10,758 bases of DNA, taken from Actinomycetales bacterium (GTDB taxonomy: Bacteria > Actinomycetota > Actinomycetes > Actinomycetales > Actinomycetaceae). Below the pieces are notes generated by a model that saw only the letters and a list, made by a program, of their open reading frames with translations, was not told the DNA's origin and made no database searches. Where the stretch lies: NCBI GenBank assembly GCA_012513625.1, contig JAAZBW010000143.1, positions 1 to 10,758 on the forward strand, read 5' to 3'. Below are positions 1 to 6,496 of this stretch, piece after piece. Position 1 is the first letter of the stretch; every line of letters starts with the position of its first letter. A program made the position numbers and the translations under genes.

Positions 1-54
1 GGCCGCGTGAGGGAAGTGGGCCGCGTGAGGGAAGTGGGCCGCGTGAGGGATGTG
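1..54 (+). repeat. Three-copy 18-bp tandem repeat at the 5' end of the lipoprotein gene
   Basis: Three head-to-tail 18-bp units occupy 1-18, 19-36 and 37-54. The first two are identical and the third differs by one base (A to T). A further 6 bases (55-60) begin a fourth copy that then diverges. Because 18 is a multiple of three, the repeat stays in frame and encodes repeated VGRVRE/D. Each unit holds a purine-rich GAGGGA followed 10 nt later by the in-frame GTG of the next unit. It reaches the window edge, so the true copy number is unknown. Confidence 0.9.
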
Positions 55-1569
55 GGCCGCCGGACCGGGACGCGGAGCGCGCGACTGCTCGCGGGAACCG
101 CAATCGCAGCACTCGCACTCGCGGCGTGCTCGGGAGGAACTACCGAGCGTTCCACCGCCCAGAACGTGCTCGAACTCGCCGGCCCTCCGGGCGAGACCAT
201 TCGCCTCACCGCCGCGGATTTCGTGGGCACGGACCTGTGCCCGGAGCCCCTCGCCTGTACGTTCACCTCCGCCACCTGGGCCGACGGCGCCGCTCCCGTT
301 CCGTCTGGTGACTCACCTGCCGTTGCGCGTGGGTCCGTTCCCGGCGACGGGGCCCGGGCGGGTGAGGGCGGCGCCCAGCCCGTCACCGTGTCCGTCCCTC
401 CCCAGTCCACTGCGGAGGGTGACCTGGCGGGGGAGGGGGCGTCGTCGTCGGGGACGGTGGTGGCGGTGGTGCAGGTGTTCGGCGAGCTGCCTGGGTATGT
501 GACGGCCGGCAGGCCGCTCGAGGGCGGTGCGGGGTGGCGGACGGACATCCTGACGAACCCCCACTACTGCGTGAGTGGGCCCGGCCCCACGCGCGTGGCC
601 TGCATGGTGGAGGGCGTGACCCCCACCGGCGGCTCCACGCTTGAATGGCGGATCTTCGCCGCGGACACGGGCGAGGTGCTCTACGAGACGGACGCGCGCG
701 TGGCCGAGGCGCCGCCTGTGGTCACCCAGGTGGAGGACGCGATCTACGCGGTGTGGCCGCGGTACGTGGCCGGTTCGGACTTCCTCGGCACGGTGGAGGC
801 GTTCGGGCCGGACGGCGTGGAGTGGAGCACGGAACTGGAGTTCGCGCTCACGGACACTTCCCGCACACCGCTCTACGTGCTGCATGAGGGCGATCGGCTC
901 GTCCTCGCGGAGGCCGTGCAGGACGGCCGGCGGGTGACGCTGGACCCGCAGACCGGAGCCGTGGTGGAGGGCCGGGAGGGCATGGCGCTCGCCGAGTTTT
1001 CTGGGCGGGCGCTCGGGAGCGACGGCGGACGCCTCCTCGTGGGCGACCTGGAGTTGGCGGTGGATGGGCTCGAAAACCCCGCGTTCACGCTGCCGTACGC
1101 GTGGACCGAGGGACCCGCAGTGCCGGTGCTTGTGCGGCACTCGGGCGGTCTCGCGGCCTTCTCCTCGGACAGCGGTGAGGTGGCGTGGGAGCTGGAGGGC
1201 CAGCTGGACCCGCTCGCCTCCTGCGGGGAGACCCTGGTGCTGCGTTCCCTCACCGCGGAGGATGCCGGCCGGGTGCTGGCGGTGGACGCGGGCACAGGGG
1301 AGCAGCTGTGGTCCGTGGCCGGCATGGTCTCCTCGGTGGTGACGGCGTGGTGCGCGGGCGAGGACGTGGTGGTCCAGGACCAGCTCACCCTGATGGCCCG
1401 TTCCCTCGACGACGGGGCGGAGGCCTGGACCTACGAGGCCGATCCGGGCACGGGCGAGGCGGAGGTCATGACGCTTCCCATGCGGCCCACCTTCGGGTCC
1501 GCGACGGAGGTGGCGTGGTGGATCGTGACCGGTGACGGCTCGCAGGGTGCGGTGGTGGTGGTTCGGTAG
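7..1569 (+). CDS. Secreted lipoprotein with PQQ-like beta-propeller repeats
   Basis: Probably an extracytoplasmic lipoprotein anchored in the cytoplasmic membrane. An Arg-rich n-region and hydrophobic core (about 27-40) end in a lipobox, LALAAC, with the lipidated Cys at residue 41. A Ser/Gly/Pro-rich linker (about 95-150) follows. From about 190 to the end there are repeated short motifs of the PQQ-like/WD40-like propeller type, with the pattern A-x-D-x-x-T-G-x-x-x-W: FAADTGEVLYE (217-227), FSSDSGEVAWE (385-395), VDAGTGEQLW (426-435), SLDDGAEAW (466-474). Cysteine pairs 78/84 and 188/199, plus 406/449, could form disulfides outside the cell. Such propellers serve as binding scaffolds (compare BamB and quinoprotein dehydrogenases); I see no residues that would show enzyme activity. 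The start is uncertain: in-frame GTG codons lie at 7, 16, 25, 34, 43 and 52, and the frame is open to the left edge. GTG 43 has a GAGGGA 10 nt upstream. Confidence 0.8.
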   Translation: MREVGRVREVGRVRDVGRRTGTRSARLLAGTAIAALALAACSGGTTERSTAQNVLELAGPPGETIRLTAADFVGTDLCPEPLACTFTSATWADGAAPVPSGDSPAVARGSVPGDGARAGEGGAQPVTVSVPPQSTAEGDLAGEGASSSGTVVAVVQVFGELPGYVTAGRPLEGGAGWRTDILTNPHYCVSGPGPTRVACMVEGVTPTGGSTLEWRIFAADTGEVLYETDARVAEAPPVVTQVEDAIYAVWPRYVAGSDFLGTVEAFGPDGVEWSTELEFALTDTSRTPLYVLHEGDRLVLAEAVQDGRRVTLDPQTGAVVEGREGMALAEFSGRALGSDGGRLLVGDLELAVDGLENPAFTLPYAWTEGPAVPVLVRHSGGLAAFSSDSGEVAWELEGQLDPLASCGETLVLRSLTAEDAGRVLAVDAGTGEQLWSVAGMVSSVVTAWCAGEDVVVQDQLTLMARSLDDGAEAWTYEADPGTGEAEVMTLPMRPTFGSATEVAWWIVTGDGSQGAVVVVR

Positions 1570-1578
1570 GGACCGCGG

Positions 1579-1597
1579 CCCGTCCGGATGCGGCGGG
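1579..1597 (+). terminator. Possible weak terminator hairpin after the lipoprotein gene
   Basis: Ten bases after the TAG stop, CCCG-t-CCG (1579-1586) can pair with CGGCGGG (1591-1597): 7 bp with one bulged T around the loop GATG. TTCT follows. The stem is short and the T run poor, so this is a guess for the end of the lipoprotein transcript. Confidence 0.3.
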
Positions 1598-1672
1598 TTC
1601 TGCACAGGAGCCGATAGTGGGGCGGGGTCCACAGGATGAGGCCCTGCGGTGTTCGAACCCGGGGCGCGTGGC

Positions 1673-1678
1673 TAGCGT
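1673..1678 (+). promoter_or_regulatory. -10 hexamer of a probable leaderless promoter for tag
   Basis: TAGCGT matches the actinobacterial -10 pattern TANNNT and ends exactly 6 nt before the ATG at 1685, so transcription would begin at or next to the A of the start codon. There is no Shine-Dalgarno sequence in front of the ATG. No good -35 is seen; an 8-bp palindrome GTTCGAAC (1651-1658) lies where one would be expected. Confidence 0.55.
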
Positions 1679-1684
1679 GGGCGC

Positions 1685-2302
1685 ATGGATGAGGGACGGC
1701 CCGCGTGGGTGAGAAGCGATCTGGAACGTGAGTACTACGACTCCGAGTGGGGCATGCCCGTGGTGGACGAGGCGGGCGTGTACGAGCGCATCGTGCTCGA
1801 GGGCTTCCAGGCGGGGCTCTCCTGGGTGACGGTGCTGAAGAAGCGGGAGGCGTTTCGCGCAGCGTTCGCGGGCTTCGATCCGGACGCCGTGGCGGCGTTC
1901 GGGGAGGAGGAGGTGGAGCTCCTGCTCGGGGACGAGCGGCTGCTCCGCAACCGGGCCAAGATCGAGGCGGCGATCCAGAACGCGCGGGCCACCGTGGTGC
2001 TCCGCGAGGCGGACGGCCTGCCGGAGGGGCCGGTGGGCGCCGAGCCGGGGCTGGCGCGGCTGGTGTGGAGCTTCCGGCCGGAGGAGGAGCCGCCCGCCCC
2101 GAGCCTGCACGAGGGGGCGGGGTCCATGATCCCGGAATCCGTGGCGCTCGCGAAGGAGCTGAAGCGGCGCGGGTTCACGTTTGTGGGGCCGGTGACCATG
2201 TACGCCCTCATGCAGGCGATCGGGATCGTGAACGACCACCCGGAGGAGAGTCCGCGCCGCGCCGCCTGCGCGGCGGCGGTGCGGAAGGCGCTCGCAGATT
2301 AG
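1685..2302 (+). CDS. tag: DNA-3-methyladenine glycosylase I (Tag), zinc ligands mostly lost
   Basis: Base-excision repair enzyme that removes 3-methyladenine from alkylated DNA, leaving an abasic site. The 205-aa protein follows E. coli Tag (187 aa) closely: W8 near the N-terminus, the YxDxEWG motif (17-23), LEGxQAGLSW (38-47, with the catalytic-region Glu at 39), TVLKKRE (49-55), FDPxxVA (64-70), the RNRAKIxAxIxNAR block (88-101), VWSF (127-130), LKKRGFxFVGPxxxYxxMQAxGxVNDH (159-185). The extra length comes mainly from an insertion at about 108-125 and a longer C-terminus. Compared with E. coli Tag, whose zinc is held by Cys4, His17, His175 and Cys179, only the His (185) remains; the others are Pro6, Tyr18 and Ser189. 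The binding-pocket residues are kept, so it should be active without the metal. It appears to be transcribed alone from its own promoter and converges on the response regulator with a 7-bp gap. Confidence 0.95.
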   Translation: MDEGRPAWVRSDLEREYYDSEWGMPVVDEAGVYERIVLEGFQAGLSWVTVLKKREAFRAAFAGFDPDAVAAFGEEEVELLLGDERLLRNRAKIEAAIQNARATVVLREADGLPEGPVGAEPGLARLVWSFRPEEEPPAPSLHEGAGSMIPESVALAKELKRRGFTFVGPVTMYALMQAIGIVNDHPEESPRRAACAAAVRKALAD

Positions 2303-2309
2303 GACCCTG

Positions 2310-2996
2310 CTACGGCCCGCGGGATTCTGTGAGATAGGTGAGGACCGCCCGGACGCGGCGATTGTCCTCACCCGGCGGCAGGTCCAGCTTGGTGAACACG
2401 TTCGCCACGTGCTTCGAGATGGCCCCGGCAGACAGGAACAGCTTCTCCGAGATCTGCTGGTTGGAGAGTCCCTCCGCCATGAGCTGCACCACCTCGAGCT
2501 CACGGGGCGTGAGCCCATCGAGCGCGGTGGTCCGCCCCTGGATCAGGGTGCTTGCCACCTCCGGGTCAATCACCACACCGCCCGCGGCCACGATTCCGAG
2601 CGAGCGGAGGAAGTCCGCCACCCGCGAGACCCGGTCCTTCAGTAGGTAGCCGAGCCCGCCCGCCGCGCCCGGTTGAGCCGCCCCGGGCGCGCGCCCGAAC
2701 AGTTCCGTGGCGTAGGCCGGCGCCACATACTGCGAGATCACGAGGATCCCGATCTCCGGATGCCGGGACCGGATCGAGACGGCCGCCTTCAGCCCGTCAT
2801 CAGTCATGCTGGGCGGCATCCGCACATCGGTCAGCACCACGTCCGGCGCGTTTCCCGCCGCGGCCGCCGCGTCCACCACCGCCTCCAGCTCCGGCGCGCT
2901 CGCGGCCTGCCCGATCACGGCATACCCCTGCCGCTCGAGCAGTCCCACGAGGCCCTCGCGGAGCAGGGCGGAATCATCGGCAACCACGAGTTTCAT
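2310..2996 (-). CDS. NarL/LuxR-family response regulator
   Basis: DNA-binding partner of the adjacent sensor kinase (228 aa). The receiver domain (1-133) has the acidic pair D7/D8, the phospho-acceptor D57 in VVLTDVRMPP, the switch Ser88 and the conserved K120 in GYLLKD. A linker leads to a LuxR-type helix-turn-helix (about 162-208) with LTPRELEVVQLMAEGLSNQQISEKL and a recognition helix ending in SKHVANVFTKL. In this family, phosphorylation leads to dimerisation and binding of dyad sites, and the dyad at 4169-4188 is the obvious candidate. The ATG overlaps the kinase stop as ATGA (2993-2996), which implies translational coupling. It is the last gene of its operon and ends 7 bp from tag with no separate terminator between them. 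Confidence 0.95.
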   Translation of the reverse strand: MKLVVADDSALLREGLVGLLERQGYAVIGQAASAPELEAVVDAAAAAGNAPDVVLTDVRMPPSMTDDGLKAAVSIRSRHPEIGILVISQYVAPAYATELFGRAPGAAQPGAAGGLGYLLKDRVSRVADFLRSLGIVAAGGVVIDPEVASTLIQGRTTALDGLTPRELEVVQLMAEGLSNQQISEKLFLSAGAISKHVANVFTKLDLPPGEDNRRVRAVLTYLTESRGP

Positions 2997-4108
2997 CGGT
3001 CATCCTCCGGGCTGGGGGTGGGTGGGGGGTTCGGCGACGGCGTGCCCGGTCCGTACCCTGCAGCGGCACCGGACCACGGGCGGGGGGTGGGAGACGTCGC
3101 CCAGCCGACCCCCGTCGTCGGGCCTGCGTCCGGGGCCGGAACGGAACCGGGCACCACGACGCCCGGCTCGCCCGCCTGCAAGAGGAGCGGGATCCGGGCG
3201 CGCACCGTGGTGGGGCCGCCCGGGGGGCTCGAGAGGTCGAGGGAGCCGCCGAATGCGGCAAGCCGCTCTCTCATCCCCGAGAGCCCGCCGCCGGAACGGA
3301 TCGCGGCGCCGCCGGGGCCATCGTCCACCACGGCCACGTGCAGGGACTGGTCTGCCGCGAGCAAGACGGTGGTGATCGCGCGGGGGGCGTACTTGGCGGC
3401 GTTGGTGAGCGCCTCGGAGGTGAAGAAGTAAGCGGCGGCGGCGACGCCCTCCGGCATCTCGGGGAGCGGGTTCGGGCAGCGCACGGTGATGGCACCGCCC
3501 ACGCGGGTGGCCATGTCCCGAACGGCGGCCTCGAGGCCCAGATCGGAGAGGACCTTGGGGTGAATGCCGGAGACGGTGAGGCGGAGCGCGCGGAGGGCCT
3601 CGTCCATATCGTCCTGCGCGGCGGCGAGGAGGGATGAGGCGGACGTGAGGGTACCTCCGGACTCCGGGGGGAACGCGGTGCGGGCGGAGTCCACGAGGAG
3701 CGCCGCCTCGCCCACCTTCATGCTGGAGGCCACAAGGTACTGCTGGGCGCCATCGTGGAGATCCCGCTCGATGCGGCGTCGCTCGATCTCGAACGCACCC
3801 ACGATCTCCCGCCGGGAGCTCGTGAGGTTGCGGACCGTGCCCTGGAAATCGCGCGGCTCCACGGGCTGGCTCTCGAACTTCCCCCGCTCGAGGCGGGCAA
3901 GTACCGCGAACGTGGCCACCACCACGGACCCGCACGCGAGGAAGGTGACCGTGGCCGCCTGGGTGCTCTCCCAGCGGAACCCGATAAGGGTGGCCACCAC
4001 CACGAAGGCGAGTACGCCCGCCACTCCCGTCAGGAGTTGGGCGAGGTACAAGCCGCGCTGGCGAGGGGTGGCCCCGGTGCGGGTGATCGGCCGATCGCGC
4101 AGGTCCAT
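2993..4108 (-). CDS. Two-TM sensor histidine kinase (HisKA_3/NarL-DesK type)
   Basis: Membrane sensor kinase of 371 aa that phosphorylates the downstream regulator. Two transmembrane helices (about 21-43 and 52-72) are joined by only about 8 residues, so there is no extracellular sensor domain. The dimerisation/phospho-acceptor region has ERRRIERDLHDGAQQ with the phosphorylated His at 118. The HATPase domain has an N-box (SEALTNAAKYA, Asn236), a G1 box (DDGPGG, 262-267) and a G2 box (GGGLSGMRERL, 273-283). After the ATPase fold (about 310) comes an unusual 60-residue Pro/Gly-rich tail containing a PPP run close to the stop. The frame is open 810 nt further upstream across the divergent ABC gene, but that part is an antisense shadow. 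ATG 4108 is chosen because the kinase begins there, the divergent intergenic region lies just upstream and TACAGT sits 6 nt before it. Confidence 0.93.
   Translation of the reverse strand: MDLRDRPITRTGATPRQRGLYLAQLLTGVAGVLAFVVVATLIGFRWESTQAATVTFLACGSVVVATFAVLARLERGKFESQPVEPRDFQGTVRNLTSSRREIVGAFEIERRRIERDLHDGAQQYLVASSMKVGEAALLVDSARTAFPPESGGTLTSASSLLAAAQDDMDEALRALRLTVSGIHPKVLSDLGLEAAVRDMATRVGGAITVRCPNPLPEMPEGVAAAAYFFTSEALTNAAKYAPRAITTVLLAADQSLHVAVVDDGPGGAAIRSGGGLSGMRERLAAFGGSLDLSSPPGGPTTVRARIPLLLQAGEPGVVVPGSVPAPDAGPTTGVGWATSPTPRPWSGAAAGYGPGTPSPNPPPTPSPEDDR
3009..3029 (+). other. G-quadruplex motif at the kinase/regulator junction
   Basis: The + strand (template for these genes) has G runs of 3, 5, 3 and 6 separated by loops of 2, 1 and 1 nt, which is a compact quadruplex pattern. 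It begins 13 bp upstream of the regulator start and corresponds to the CCC proline codons of the kinase tail. It may simply result from proline codon choice in high-GC DNA. Confidence 0.45.
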
Positions 4109-4114
4109 GCGGCC

Positions 4115-4120
4115 ACTGTA
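4115..4120 (-). promoter_or_regulatory. -10 hexamer of a probable leaderless promoter for the kinase operon
   Basis: Read on the minus strand, TACAGT (TANNNT) is followed by GGCCGC and then the kinase ATG, giving the same 6-nt spacing seen upstream of tag. No Shine-Dalgarno and no convincing -35 are visible, so activation by a regulator is plausible. If transcription starts at the ATG, the dyad at 4169-4188 is centred at about -70. Confidence 0.55.
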
Positions 4121-4168
4121 GGGTGCGGCGCGTGCCCCGGCTGCCGTCGAACACCGGAATCGGCCAAA

Positions 4169-4188
4169 GGGTGGAGCCAGCTCCACCC
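4169..4188. promoter_or_regulatory. Perfect 9-2-9 dyad, candidate operator in the divergent promoter region
   Basis: GGGTGGAGC-CA-GCTCCACCC: two 9-bp arms with no mismatch around a 2-bp centre. It lies roughly mid-way between the two divergent starts (about 70 bp from the kinase ATG and 65-74 bp from the ABC start). NarL/LuxR-type regulators bind as dimers to dyads of about 20 bp, so the neighbouring regulator is the likely ligand. That assignment is inference; the dyad itself is read directly. Confidence 0.6.
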
Positions 4189-4205
4189 ATGCTCGGAGGC
4201 TGGGA

Positions 4206-4234
4206 CCAGCGCCGGAGTACGCGCGGAACGCTGG
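4206..4234 (+). promoter_or_regulatory. Inverted repeat just upstream of the ABC ATPase ribosome binding site
   Basis: CCAGCG (4206-4211) pairs with CGCTGG (4229-4234), and the adjoining CCG (4212-4214) with CGG (4224-4226), leaving an AA bulge and a 9-nt loop. It ends 3 nt before GGAGG (4238-4242). It could be an mRNA leader hairpin or a second operator. Confidence 0.3.
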
Positions 4235-4252
4235 AATGGAGGCATGACAACG

Positions 4253-5065
4253 ATGCACGAATCCCCGACGCCCTTCCCCGGCGGTCCCACCACCTCCTCC
4301 CAGCAGGGGAGCCCCGGCTACGGCGCCCCGCAGGGCGGCCCCGGCTGGCAGCAGGCCACTATGCCCCCTTCCTCCAACGGCGGCCACCTTCTCGCGCGCC
4401 ACATCTCGAAGAGCTACGGCGCGGTTCGCGCGCTGCAGGACGTGACCGTGGAGATCCCGCCCGGTCAGTCGGTGGCGATCATGGGGCCCTCCGGCTCCGG
4501 CAAGACCACCCTGCTCCACTGCCTCGCCGGCATCCTCGTGCCCGAGTTCGGAACGGTGGAGCTCGGCGGTGTGGTGCACTCCGCGCTCTCGGACCGGGAG
4601 CGCTCCAAGCTTCGCGCGCGGCGCTTCGGATTCGTGTTCCAGGACGGTCAACTGCTTCCCGAGCTCTCCTCCCGCGAGAACGTGGCGCTGCCGCTCCTGA
4701 TCGGGGGAACGCCCCGCAAGTCTGCGCTGCGTGAGGCGGACATGTGGCTTGCGCGCCTCGGCCTCACCGGCATGGAGTCCCGCCGCCCCGGCGAACTCTC
4801 CGGAGGCCAGGCGCAGCGCGTGGCGATCGCGCGTGCGCTCGTGCACCGCCCGGACGTGGTGTTCGCGGACGAGCCCACCGGCGCGCTTGACCAGGCCACC
4901 GGCCACGAGGTGATGCAACTACTCACCACCACCACGCAGATGGCCGGCTCCACGCTCGTGCTCGTCTCGCACGATCCCCAGGTGGCCGCCTGGTGCCAAC
5001 GCCTCCTCGAGATCCGGGACGCCGCCATCCACGATGACCGCATGATCTCTGGCGGTGCCCTGTGA
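4253..5065 (+). CDS. ABC transporter ATP-binding protein (MacB/LolD/BceA type)
   Basis: Cytoplasmic ATPase that powers the permease encoded next. In 270 aa it has all the motifs: Walker A GPSGSGKT (78-85), Q-loop Gln130, signature LSGGQ (182-186), Walker B VVFADE (202-207), D-loop ALD (211-213), H-loop His240. The stretch FADEPTGALD is typical of the MacB/LolD/BceA class that partners FtsX-type permeases rather than of importers. The first 45 residues are a disordered-looking Pro/Gly/Gln/Ser tail, as is common in actinobacteria. Start choice: GGAGG (4238-4242) is 10 nt before ATG 4253. An in-frame ATG at 4244 is only 1 nt from it but has TGGAAT 6 nt upstream and could be used leaderlessly. 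The TGA overlaps the GTG of the permease (GTGA, 5062-5065), so the two are coupled. Confidence 0.94.
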   Translation: MHESPTPFPGGPTTSSQQGSPGYGAPQGGPGWQQATMPPSSNGGHLLARHISKSYGAVRALQDVTVEIPPGQSVAIMGPSGSGKTTLLHCLAGILVPEFGTVELGGVVHSALSDRERSKLRARRFGFVFQDGQLLPELSSRENVALPLLIGGTPRKSALREADMWLARLGLTGMESRRPGELSGGQAQRVAIARALVHRPDVVFADEPTGALDQATGHEVMQLLTTTTQMAGSTLVLVSHDPQVAAWCQRLLEIRDAAIHDDRMISGGAL

Positions 5066-6480
5066 ACACGGCCGTCTCGCTCGCACCCCGCCTCGCCCTC
5101 ACCCGCCTGAAGTCCCGGGACGGTGGCGCCATCCTCGATGCGCTCGCCGTGCTCGCCTTCACCGTCTCCACCTGGCTGGCCCTCACGGTGGCCGGGGGCA
5201 CCGTGATGTTCGTGAACCGCTCCCTCGCCTCCGGCGGGCTCACCGACAATTCCGAACCGATGCAGTACGTGGCGAACAGCGAGATGTTCTTCGCCTTCAT
5301 CGCCTGCGGCCTCCTCGTGATCCCGGTCCTGGGGCTCGGTGCCGCGGCCGCCCGGCTGGGCGCACGGGGCCGCTCCCGCCGCCTCGCCTCACTCCGCCTC
5401 CTCGGCATGACGGGCGCGGACGTGGTCTCCATGAGCCTCGTGGAGACACTGGTCCAGGCGGCGGTCGGGATCGTGTTCGGCTCCGTGGTCTACCTCCTCT
5501 CGCTGCCGGTGTGGCAGGTGGTGAGCTTCCAGGCCCAGCAGATCGCCGCCGGCGAGATGCTGGTGCCCTGGTGGGTCGGCCTCGCCGTGGGCGCCACCGT
5601 GCTGGTGCTCGCGGGACTCTCCACGGTGATCGGCCTGCGGCAGGTGCGGATCTCTCCGCTCGGCGTCTCGCGCAGCCAGACTCCGCGCGCGCTGAGTGCA
5701 TGGCGGATCGTGGTGCTCGGCGTGGGCCTCATCGTGTTCATCATGGTGGTGCAGGGAATGGAACTCGGGGGCGGGGAGATCGCCGCCTTCCTGCTCATCG
5801 CCGGCATGATCGTGGTGGTGGTGGGTGGCATCAACCTGATGGGACCGTTCGTCCTCCAGATGGTGGCGCTGCCGTTCACCCGCACGCGGCGGGTGGCCCA
5901 GCTCGTGGCGATGCGCCGGATCTCCGACGATCCCCGGGCCGCGTGGCGCAACGTCTCCGCGGTAGCGCTCATCACCATGATCGCCGCCTTCTTTGCAGTC
6001 TCTCCCACCGGCTTCACCGGCGACACCCCGAGTGCGGCAGACCCCTGGGGTTTCGCCACCTACACGCTCGGCATGGACACCAAGACGGGCGTCTTCATCA
6101 CGCTGATCATCGGGCTCGTGCTCGTGGCGGTGCAGGTGCTCATGACCCAGGCGTCCGGTGTGTTCGATCGCGCCTCCGAGTCCGTGGCGATGGACAGGAT
6201 GGGCGTGCCACGCTCGGTCTTCTCCGCCTCTCGTCGCTCGCAGGTGCTGGTGCCGCTCGTGGTCACCCTCCTGATCGCCGCCACGGTGGGCTTCCTGCTC
6301 GCCTCACCCTTCCTCCTCAACGAGAGCCTCAGCCGCGCCGGACTCGCGGTGGCGGCGGAGGGCCTCTGGCAGCTCGGCCTCGTGGCCGTGATTGGCGTGG
6401 TGTTCACCCTGCTGGCCGCTGAGGCGTGCCGCCCGCTCCAGGCCAGGGTGCTGGGCGAGCAACGCCGCCGGAACGACTGA
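5062..6480 (+). CDS. FtsX-type ABC transporter permease, ten predicted TM segments
   Basis: Integral membrane partner of the ATPase just upstream (472 aa). I count ten hydrophobic segments, at about 24-51, 75-98, 121-150, 170-192, 214-233, 240-270, 298-315, 343-363, 395-418 and 435-455. Two FtsX-like blocks are seen: RSRRLASLRLLGMTGADVV (104-122) before TM3 and an equivalent ASESVAMDRMGVPRSVF (371-387) before TM9. Ten TMs with an FtsX duplication recall the BceB type of antimicrobial-peptide transporters. The segment between TM7 and TM8, where BceB proteins carry a domain of about 200 residues, has only about 27 residues here. The GTG start lies inside the stop of the ATPase gene. The role is probably export or removal of a membrane-active compound or lipid; the substrate cannot be read from the sequence. 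Confidence 0.9.
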   Translation: MNTAVSLAPRLALTRLKSRDGGAILDALAVLAFTVSTWLALTVAGGTVMFVNRSLASGGLTDNSEPMQYVANSEMFFAFIACGLLVIPVLGLGAAAARLGARGRSRRLASLRLLGMTGADVVSMSLVETLVQAAVGIVFGSVVYLLSLPVWQVVSFQAQQIAAGEMLVPWWVGLAVGATVLVLAGLSTVIGLRQVRISPLGVSRSQTPRALSAWRIVVLGVGLIVFIMVVQGMELGGGEIAAFLLIAGMIVVVVGGINLMGPFVLQMVALPFTRTRRVAQLVAMRRISDDPRAAWRNVSAVALITMIAAFFAVSPTGFTGDTPSAADPWGFATYTLGMDTKTGVFITLIIGLVLVAVQVLMTQASGVFDRASESVAMDRMGVPRSVFSASRRSQVLVPLVVTLLIAATVGFLLASPFLLNESLSRAGLAVAAEGLWQLGLVAVIGVVFTLLAAEACRPLQARVLGEQRRRND

Positions 6481-6496
6481 GGGGTTTCCGCAGGCG

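Noticed and set aside
313..1632. Long antisense frame over the lipoprotein gene (439 codons)
   Set aside because: Arg/His/Pro-rich with no recognisable domain; the + strand frame has a lipobox and propeller motifs. Long open antisense frames are expected at this GC content. The same reasoning removes 1466-2518, 6060-7310, 7974-9659 and 9610-10725.
1648..1662. LexA/SOS box for the repair gene tag
   Set aside because: Only an 8-bp palindrome GTTCGAAC is present; the actinobacterial SOS box needs two half-sites spaced by about 4 bases (GAAC...GTTC orientation), which is not seen.
1640..1670. tRNA T-loop-like GTTCGAAC upstream of tag
   Set aside because: The flanking 5-nt segments do not pair as a T stem and there is no acceptor or anticodon arm, so it is not a tRNA or a tRNA remnant.
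2993..4918. 641-codon reading frame extending the sensor kinase far upstream
   Set aside because: The first 270 codons lie antisense to the ABC ATPase and the divergent intergenic region, with His/Arg-rich sequence typical of shadow frames. The kinase proper starts at 4108.
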